Origin: Burkholderiales bacterium UBA6064
GTDB taxonomy: Bacteria; Pseudomonadota; Gammaproteobacteria; Burkholderiales; Burkholderiaceae_B
Direction: 5' to 3'
DNA: 13,025 nucleotides
Assembly (NCBI GenBank): GCA_002428895.1
Contig: DIYC01000035.1
Span: forward strand, 2,606-15,630
The notes below the pieces were generated by a model that saw nothing but the letters and a program-made list of their open reading frames with translations, was not told the DNA's origin and ran no database searches. A program made the translations under genes and the position numbers. This document shows, piece by piece, positions 8,296-13,025 of the stretch; position 1 is the stretch's first letter; the number at the start of each line of letters is the position of its first letter.

Positions 8296-8823
8296 TTAGG
8301 CATTCAGAAGCTGTTGACTTAACACTCGAATCGCCATTGCATTGCTGGGTGAAAAGCAAACTGCGCTGGCTTGCTCAGCATCTAACCAAGCATGTTGCAG
8401 ATGTTCACGTGGGTTAATCTGAACTGGCGTATCTTGCGCAATACAGACAAAAAACCAATGCTCTGTATTGTGCGTGATGCCATTGGGATAGCGATGCAGC
8501 CAGTGCGACATAATTTCGTATTGGGTTTGATGAGGCCATGTCCGCAAACGATTTAACGCATAATGATCTTTTTCCGATAACGTGAACAAACCACCGCATT
8601 GTTCATCAGCCACGGCTTGAATGCCTGTTTCTTCGAATAACTCACGAACCGCTGCATGAAAAGGCGACTCACTGACAGTGTCTAAGCTGCCGGTTACAGA
8701 CTGCCAGTAGCCCGGTTTATCCGCACGTTCTAGCACCAAAAAACGCCGGTTGGGCGAATAAATCACCACAAGCACTGAAACAGGAATCTTTTTACCAACC
8801 AAGTTCGTGAGTTGAATCAACAT
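8296..8823 (-). CDS. nudB: Dihydroneopterin triphosphate diphosphatase (Nudix hydrolase NudB)
   Basis: This is a Nudix hydrolase of the NudB type, which releases pyrophosphate from 7,8-dihydroneopterin triphosphate in the cytoplasm as an early step of folate synthesis. The family signature is clear: VSVLVVIYSP near the start, then WQSVTGS leading into the Nudix box (about 45-68), which ends RELFEETGI with the metal-binding glutamates. The spacing between the first Gly and the first Glu of the box is one residue longer than the generic Nudix pattern; I recall the same spacing in betaproteobacterial NudB proteins. I place the start at ATG 8823 (175 aa), with AAAGG a few bases upstream, rather than the in-frame TTG at 8835 that directly abuts the aspS stop. 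The gene follows aspS by 12 bp and is surely co-transcribed with it. A Nudix enzyme with another substrate cannot be excluded. Confidence 0.87.
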   Translation of the reverse strand: MLIQLTNLVGKKIPVSVLVVIYSPNRRFLVLERADKPGYWQSVTGSLDTVSESPFHAAVRELFEETGIQAVADEQCGGLFTLSEKDHYALNRLRTWPHQTQYEIMSHWLHRYPNGITHNTEHWFFVCIAQDTPVQINPREHLQHAWLDAEQASAVCFSPSNAMAIRVLSQQLLNA

Positions 8824-8835
8824 GCAGCCTTTCAA

Positions 8836-10641
8836 TTAAGGCTGTACTTTAGGTTCAGCCGCACGCAGTTTAATATGTAACTCACGCAATTGACGTTCAT
8901 CCACTTGACTTGGTGCATCGGTTAGCAAACACTGTGCACGTTGGGTTTTTGGAAAAGCAATCACGTCTCGAATGCTTTCAGCACCCGCCATCATCGACAC
9001 AATGCGATCTAACCCAAAAGCAATACCACCATGAGGAGGTGCGCCCAATTGAAGTGCATCTAGCAAGAAACCAAACTTGCTGCGTGCTTCTTCTGATCCA
9101 ATATTTAATGCACGAAACACTTTACTTTGAACGTTTTCTGTGTGAATACGCACTGAACCACCGCCCAATTCCCAGCCATTAAGCACCATATCGTAAGCCT
9201 TTGCGAAACACTGACCTGGGTTCGAATCGAGAAACTCTTCATGGCCTTCTTTGGGGCTTGTAAACGGATGATGGCAAGCATTCCAACGACCCGCTTCATC
9301 ATCGTACTCAAACATTGGAAAATCGATTACCCACAACGGCGCCCATTGGCCTTGAACCAAGCCTTTACTTAAACCCCAAGGACTGTGCGCTACTTTAACC
9401 CGAAGTGCGCCCATGGCATCATTCACAATTTTGGCTTTATCTGCACCAAAAAACAACAAGTCCCCCGCCTGGGCTTGAGTACGCTGAAGTAACTTGGCAA
9501 TCGCCTCGTCATGCAAGTTTTTCACAATTGGAGACTGCAAACCTTCACGCCCTTGGGTCACATCATTGACTTTGATCCAAGCCAAACCCCGAGCACCGTA
9601 AATCGCAACAAACTTAGTGTAATTGTCAATTTCAGATCGAGGCATTTCAGCACCACCAGGAATTCGTAATGCCACAACACGACCATTTTGCATTTGAGCT
9701 GGGGCACTAAACACCTGAAAATCAACGCTTTTCATGATATCGGTAACATCTGTAAACTCAAGGTTAACGCGCAAATCGGGTTTGTCGGAACCAAAACGCG
9801 ACATTGCTTCCGTATAAGTCATTACAGGAAAAGGATTAGGCAACTCAACAGCCATTGTTTGATGAAATACTTGACGAATCATTTCTTCGAATAAATGACG
9901 AATTTGATGCTCATTCAAAAAAGAGGTTTCAATATCGATCTGGGTAAACTCGGGTTGACGATCTGCACGCAAATCTTCGTCACGAAAACATTTCACGATT
10001 TGATAGTAACGATCAAAGCCAGAAATCATCAGCATTTGCTTGAACAACTGAGGTGATTGCGGCAAAGCAAAAAAATAACCTGAATGCACCCGAGAAGGAA
10101 CCAAATAATCGCGTGCACCCTCAGGAGTACTTTTGGTGAGCATTGGGGTTTCAATGTCGATAAACCCTTTATCGTCGAGATACTGCCGTACCACCCGAGT
10201 TACTTGGTGACGCAAACGGAGATTTTTTTGCATTTGAGGGCGACGCAGGTCGAGTACCCGATTCGCTAACCGCGTGTTTTCAGATAAGTTTTCATCGTCT
10301 AACATAAACGCCGGCGTTACTGCAGGATTTAACACCTCCAACTGTTGGCATAACACCTCAACGGCACCACTTTTTAAATTCGAGTTGACTGTACCCTCTG
10401 GCCTTGGGCGAACATACCCTTGAACGCGCAAACAATATTCGTTGCGAACAGTTTCAGCTAAGCTAAATAAAGCAGGATCGTCAGGATTGCAGACCACTTG
10501 CACTAAACCTTCACGATCACGCAAATCGATAAAAATAACTCCGCCATGGTCACGTCGACGATGAACCCAACCACATAAAGTGACTGTTTGCTGAAGGTGT
10601 GTTTGCGTGATGTTGCCGCAATAGTCTGTACGCATATTCAT
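8836..10641 (-). CDS. aspS: Aspartyl-tRNA synthetase, predicted non-discriminating
   Basis: This class II synthetase charges tRNA with aspartate. At 601 residues it is the full bacterial length: N-terminal anticodon-binding OB fold (to about 110), catalytic core, GAD insertion (about 290-420) and C-terminal core. Visible motifs are [10 protein letters not shown] (193-202), motif 2 CFRDED (218-223) with QPEFTQ (229-234), and motif 3 GLDRIV (543-548). H32 in RRRDHGG and G83 in RPEG correspond to H31 and G82 of Pseudomonas aeruginosa AspRS, which are reported to permit recognition of tRNA(Asn); the discriminating E. coli enzyme has Leu and Lys there. The enzyme is therefore probably non-discriminating and would work with GatCAB to make Asn-tRNA. 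The start is ATG 10641, or the nearby ATG 10635; neither has a good Shine-Dalgarno site. It lies between fmdB (64-bp gap) and nudB (12-bp gap) in one direction. Confidence 0.98.
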   Translation of the reverse strand: MNMRTDYCGNITQTHLQQTVTLCGWVHRRRDHGGVIFIDLRDREGLVQVVCNPDDPALFSLAETVRNEYCLRVQGYVRPRPEGTVNSNLKSGAVEVLCQQLEVLNPAVTPAFMLDDENLSENTRLANRVLDLRRPQMQKNLRLRHQVTRVVRQYLDDKGFIDIETPMLTKSTPEGARDYLVPSRVHSGYFFALPQSPQLFKQMLMISGFDRYYQIVKCFRDEDLRADRQPEFTQIDIETSFLNEHQIRHLFEEMIRQVFHQTMAVELPNPFPVMTYTEAMSRFGSDKPDLRVNLEFTDVTDIMKSVDFQVFSAPAQMQNGRVVALRIPGGAEMPRSEIDNYTKFVAIYGARGLAWIKVNDVTQGREGLQSPIVKNLHDEAIAKLLQRTQAQAGDLLFFGADKAKIVNDAMGALRVKVAHSPWGLSKGLVQGQWAPLWVIDFPMFEYDDEAGRWNACHHPFTSPKEGHEEFLDSNPGQCFAKAYDMVLNGWELGGGSVRIHTENVQSKVFRALNIGSEEARSKFGFLLDALQLGAPPHGGIAFGLDRIVSMMAGAESIRDVIAFPKTQRAQCLLTDAPSQVDERQLRELHIKLRAAEPKVQP

Positions 10642-10670
10642 TGAGTATTCACTTTAATAAAAACTGTCAT

Positions 10671-10687
10671 AAAAGGCCCAAAAGGCC
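10671..10687. repeat. Tandem AAAAGGCC pair between fmdB and aspS
   Basis: AAAAGGCC occurs at 10671-10678 and again at 10680-10687, one base apart. Because GGCC is self-complementary, the minus-strand transcript can form a short 4-bp G/C hairpin followed by TTTTAT. This could weakly attenuate transcription between fmdB and aspS, but the stem is too short for a confident terminator call. Confidence 0.3.
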
Positions 10688-10705
10688 ATGTAATTTCGAA
10701 CTAAA

Positions 10706-11044
10706 CTAAGTGGGCGCCGCCGAAGAAGCCGAGCCTGTAGTGTTTGATGCTGACTTTTGTTCAACAGGTTTGGCGGCTGAGTCGACTGGAACCGACTGAC
10801 TAGACGTCGAAGTCGTTGTACTGTCTGATGGAGAGGAATCTTTTTTTGACGCGACCGAACCCGAATTACGGAAATCAGTCACATACCAACCTGAACCTTT
10901 AAGCTGAAAGCCAGCAGCGGTAACTTGCTTCGTAAAAGTACTTTGGGAGCAGTGTAAACAAACGGTAAGAGGTTGCTCACTCATTTTTTGCAAAACATCT
11001 TTTTCAAATCCGCATGCGCTGCACTTATAAGCATAAATTGGCAT
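10706..11044 (-). CDS. FmdB family zinc ribbon protein
   Basis: This is a small FmdB/CxxC_CxxC_SSSS family protein, proposed to act in regulation but of unproven function. It begins with the hallmark MPIYAYKC and has two CxxC pairs (C8/C11 and C29/C32) that should bind one zinc ion. The conserved AAGFQLKGSGWYVTDFR segment follows (about 43-59). From about 60 to 112 the tail is Ser, Thr, Pro and Ala rich, looks disordered and carries no recognisable domain; such tails are common in this family. I chose ATG 11044 (112 aa) because family members nearly always start MPIY. An upstream in-frame GTG at 11053 has a marginally better-placed AGG and would add three residues. The gene lies between an unknown gene and aspS in one direction. 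FmdB next to aspS recurs in proteobacteria; the DUF502 membrane-protein gene often found between them in Betaproteobacteria is absent here. Confidence 0.92.
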   Translation of the reverse strand: MPIYAYKCSACGFEKDVLQKMSEQPLTVCLHCSQSTFTKQVTAAGFQLKGSGWYVTDFRNSGSVASKKDSSPSDSTTTSTSSQSVPVDSAAKPVEQKSASNTTGSASSAAPT

Positions 11045-11065
11045 AATGCACACTAACCTACTTGT

Positions 11066-11089
11066 AAAAAGACCTTATTATAAGTCTTT
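11066..11089 (-). terminator. Weak hairpin plus T-run, or promoter, upstream of fmdB
   Basis: On the minus strand AAAGAC (11089-11084) can pair with GTCTTT (11073-11068), and the transcript continues into a run of five T. This resembles a weak intrinsic terminator for the gene ending at 11107. The same stretch holds a perfect TATAAT (11082-11077, minus strand), with a poor -35 match TGCAAA 17 bases upstream, so it may instead be, or also be, the fmdB promoter. The two readings cannot be separated by eye. Confidence 0.35.
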
Positions 11090-11106
11090 ATAACATGCGT
11101 TTGCAG

Positions 11107-11784
11107 TTATTGCATGCCCCAACCTTGCAAAAAATCAAATTCATAAACAGGTGGCTGAAATTTTGAATGTAACGCACCTAAAAAGTCAGCTCGATCAATG
11201 GCTAAGCCTTGGGCCTGACGCTCAAGCTCAGGCAACAAATCGAGCAAAAAAAAGTTTCGATCCTCGTTTTCGGGTAAGCAAGTTAAGCAACTGGCATCAG
11301 TTAAAAACACAGCAGCCCAGGGTTCAACCTGCCAGTCAGGGTTGCTTGGTCTGGGCTGATTAGGATATTGCAAAAGACTAAAATAGCAATCAATCACAGC
11401 AATTGGGCTGCTGGGTTCAGTGTCTGAAAAAGGCGACCCTTCAATGGGATGCATCACATATTTAACCCAACCCAGTTCATTGTCTCTTTGAATCATGGTT
11501 TGGTCTAAATGCTTGTTAATCCAGTCTAACCACCCTTCTAGAAACCATAAACTGGCACGGTACAACATGGTTTGAAAATTTTCAGTCGCCAAAATGAAAT
11601 TAAACTCATCCAAACGACGCATGGTAAATAACCACTGATCTTTATGATCATACGATCTCGAAACACTTAAAAAATACCCATTAGATTGCTCAATCATTCG
11701 AAGGGAGAATTTACCTTGACCACAACCATCGAATTCGGACTGCGCGATCACTTTTTCTCCCTGCTGGTTTTTTCGGGCGTTCAT
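11107..11784 (-). CDS. Conserved-looking protein of unknown function (225 aa)
   Basis: I do not recognise a family. The start is placed at ATG 11784, where AGGA lies six bases upstream; an in-frame TTG at 11817 would add 11 residues but has no comparable site. The protein looks soluble and globular, with no signal peptide or membrane segment. It is rich in Trp and other aromatics (QWLFTMRR 50-57, WFLEGWLDWI 80-89, VEPWAAVFL 153-161) and has two close cysteines in ASCLTCL (164-170) plus C21 and C133. The acidic, well-folded look and ordinary codon use suggest a normal cellular protein rather than one of the low-complexity orphans nearby. It is the first gene of a same-strand run with fmdB, aspS and nudB, separated from fmdB by 62 bp that contain the hairpin/TATAAT element, so co-transcription is uncertain. 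Confidence 0.75.
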   Translation of the reverse strand: MNARKNQQGEKVIAQSEFDGCGQGKFSLRMIEQSNGYFLSVSRSYDHKDQWLFTMRRLDEFNFILATENFQTMLYRASLWFLEGWLDWINKHLDQTMIQRDNELGWVKYVMHPIEGSPFSDTEPSSPIAVIDCYFSLLQYPNQPRPSNPDWQVEPWAAVFLTDASCLTCLPENEDRNFFLLDLLPELERQAQGLAIDRADFLGALHSKFQPPVYEFDFLQGWGMQ

Positions 11785-11886
11785 GTGATATCCTAAAGAA
11801 TTGACGTTTATAGTCAAACACTATCCCGATCAAACAACATTATCAAGACTGGTGCATCCTGCCTGCAGCGTAATTGCACCTTCGTA

Positions 11887-12669
11887 CTATCTAAAATAAG
11901 CCCCAGGTGGGTCGTCTCGTTTTTGCTTTTTCTGTGCAGGCTGTTCGTGGGCAATATCAGGATTGTTCTCCAATCTGCCTGAGCCCGAGAATTCATCACG
12001 GACAACGAGCGCTTCGTGGGCAGAACTGGGATCAATCTCCAACGCAACCGTAACCAATATATTAAGGCGTGGTGCATCCGCTCTTCTTATCTGAGTTAAC
12101 GGGTCATCTCGCCTAAAGACGCTAACATCTAGTGCCTCTGAAGTATCGCGCAATTTTTGTGAGACCTTGGTTTGTACTTTAGTTTGTGTTGTCTCTTTTC
12201 TCTCATTAAACATATTCATTATCACGGGGCTACCATTTACCAAAGCTTCAAACTTGAAATTGTGTCTATTTAAAACCCTCAAAATATGATCTCTAAAAGA
12301 ACCTTTAGCGTTTTTTCCGCCCAACTGTGAATAATCAAAAGCGTAACAAGCTACAGCAACAAAACCACAATAAATAGTGTTGTCTGTATTATTATTTGCT
12401 TTACCGCCACGCCCCATTTTAATTATCCGCTCAACTCCTGGAGGTAAACTATTTGGATTGGGCTCGTGATCGATACTCACAGCTCTTGTTGGATAAGTAC
12501 CTTGCCTTCCTAAACTTTGTTTTAAACAGATAAAAAGAGTACTGACAGCTTGAAGCACCGCTGGCTGATCTCTCGTTTTCATAGAACCAAACTCTGCAAG
12601 ACGAGACAATGAAGGTGGACGATCGACAACTTGTTGATTCAATTGCGCTAAATTATTGATGCTACCCAT
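11887..12669 (-). CDS. Orphan protein (260 aa) with basic KKQKR tail, effector-like
   Basis: I do not recognise this protein. It starts at ATG 12669 with AAGG seven bases upstream and stops at TAG 11887. It has no signal peptide and looks soluble. The N-terminus MGSINN fits the broad eukaryotic N-myristoylation pattern (Gly2, small residue at 3, Asn at 6), though this pattern is very permissive. A Gly/Asn-rich loop (85-97) is followed by a hydrophobic segment (TIYCGFVAVACYAF, 98-111). The C-terminal 30 residues are polar and disordered and contain KKQKR (247-251), a match to the classical K-K/R-X-K/R nuclear import motif. These features would suit a protein delivered into a eukaryotic host cell, but each is short and could arise by chance. 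It stands alone: 157 bp separate it from the upstream gene, which has its own terminator, and 102 bp from the downstream gene. Confidence 0.72.
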   Translation of the reverse strand: MGSINNLAQLNQQVVDRPPSLSRLAEFGSMKTRDQPAVLQAVSTLFICLKQSLGRQGTYPTRAVSIDHEPNPNSLPPGVERIIKMGRGGKANNNTDNTIYCGFVAVACYAFDYSQLGGKNAKGSFRDHILRVLNRHNFKFEALVNGSPVIMNMFNERKETTQTKVQTKVSQKLRDTSEALDVSVFRRDDPLTQIRRADAPRLNILVTVALEIDPSSAHEALVVRDEFSGSGRLENNPDIAHEQPAQKKQKRDDPPGAYFR

Positions 12670-12788
12670 AAATTGACCTTAGAATTTAAATTAAAAAACC
12701 TAAGTATTCTTTTTCAATCTATAAGTTCCTCACCTGGCAACCAATCAAGATAAATCAAATGGATTAACTCAAGTGAGCATCAACTACC

Positions 12789-12816
12789 AAAAAAATGAAG
12801 AACCCATTCTTCCATT
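12789..12816 (-). terminator. Intrinsic terminator after the AlbA_2-like gene
   Basis: On the minus strand GAAGAA (12812-12807) pairs with TTCTTC (12802-12797) around a four-base TGGG loop, and the flanking AAT/ATT can extend the stem past a bulge. A run of seven T (12795-12789) follows at once. It starts about 11 bases after the stop codon at 12827, the expected place. The stem is short and G/C-poor, but the T-run is good. Confidence 0.6.
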
Positions 12817-12826
12817 GAATCCTTGA

Positions 12827-13025
12827 TTAACGAAATAAGACTGTTTTTAAATAATCCTCGGTCACCTCAAACGTTGGTTCTTTTCCTGTGAGCGCTTTAG
12901 TCAACGGCACAATTTTGGTTCGTACTCCCATTCCGCGAGAATCGACATAACCATAATCACGCAAAACCTCCATGACGATGGTATTTCTCGGTGATCGCTG
13001 GCCAACCTTCATTTTTTCGATGGTC
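12827..13025 (-). CDS. C-terminal end of an AlbA_2 / RecG-like ATP-binding regulator (partial)
   Basis: The reading frame is open to the right edge, so only the last 66 residues are seen. The conserved pattern (V-x-x-RSPRN-x-x-x-MEVLRDYGYVDSRGMG) matches the C-terminal ATPase-like domain of transcriptional-regulator-like proteins that pair an N-terminal AlbA_2 (Schlafen-type) DNA-binding domain with a RecG-like ATP-binding region; family members typically read RNP-x-I-x-x-x-x-x-x-G-x-x-x-x-x-GxG here. An internal ATG at 13012 is not the start, because the frame continues upstream (TIEK) and the conserved domain is already under way. The gene ends normally at TAA 12827 and is followed by an intrinsic terminator. 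Such genes are common in accessory regions and near mobile elements. Confidence 0.75.
   Translation of the reverse strand, partial: TIEKMKVGQRSPRNTIVMEVLRDYGYVDSRGMGVRTKIVPLTKALTGKEPTFEVTEDYLKTVLFR

Noticed and set aside
8824..8835. TTG 8835 as the nudB start, directly abutting the aspS stop.
   Set aside because: ATG 8823 has AAAGG at suitable spacing and gives the usual NudB N-terminus.
10642..10705. Remnant of a DUF502 gene, often found between fmdB and aspS in Betaproteobacteria.
   Set aside because: The 64-bp gap is too short and shows no matching codons; the gene is simply absent here.
11785..11817. TTG 11817 as the start of the 225-aa protein.
   Set aside because: ATG 11784 has AGGA six bases upstream, whereas the TTG has no comparable site.
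11814..12077. An 87-codon minus-strand reading frame overlapping the end of the 260-aa gene; its last part (QDAPVLIMLF) resembles ADAPRLNILV inside that gene, and TGGTGCATCC occurs at 11850 and 12070.
   Set aside because: The frame lies mostly inside a better-supported gene in another frame, and a shared 10-mer plus a few similar residues can arise by chance. A decayed partial duplication is possible but not supported enough to annotate.

Overview
The window reads as a chromosomal stretch of a proteobacterium of moderate to low GC, with A/T-rich spacers. Six gene products belong to recognisable families: AspRS, a NudB-type Nudix hydrolase, an FmdB-type zinc ribbon, a DUF429 protein, a fused hydroxyacyl-CoA dehydrogenase/enoyl-CoA hydratase and a thiolase. 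The order fmdB-aspS-nudB and the form of these proteins point to Betaproteobacteria, or less likely a deep Gammaproteobacterium. Species cannot be called from the sequence.

Layout from left to right: a perfect 14-bp inverted repeat at the very edge (2-44); an acidic, proline-rich orphan protein on the minus strand (194-1378); the beta-oxidation pair fadN-like/fadA on the minus strand (5067 down to 1455), in which the fadA ribosome binding site overlaps the fadN stop; a short divergent control region (5071-5183); a 700-residue helical orphan protein on the plus strand (5184-7286), converging on a DUF429 gene (8184 down to 7315); a minus-strand cluster of an unknown 225-residue protein, fmdB, aspS and nudB (11784 down to 8296); a 260-residue orphan on the minus strand (12669 down to 11887); and the 3' end of an AlbA_2/RecG-like ATP-binding regulator entering from the right edge (13025 down to 12827), followed by a good intrinsic terminator.

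The known genes are housekeeping. FadN and FadA together carry out the hydration, NAD-dependent oxidation and thiolysis steps of fatty-acid beta-oxidation. AspRS carries the two residues (H32, G83) that in Pseudomonas aeruginosa AspRS mark the non-discriminating type, which predicts that this organism makes Asn-tRNA through Asp-tRNA(Asn) and GatCAB. NudB removes pyrophosphate from dihydroneopterin triphosphate in folate synthesis.

The least ordinary content is the three orphan proteins (194-1378, 5184-7286, 11887-12669). None has a signal peptide or a clear membrane segment. They carry eukaryote-facing or low-complexity features: a PT/PA-rich hinge, coiled coil with a bipartite basic cluster, and an MGSINN N-terminus with a KKQKR tail. 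They look like candidate secreted effectors of a host-associated bacterium, but that is inference. I saw no clearly new multi-gene system, tRNA, rRNA, CRISPR array or transposase gene.
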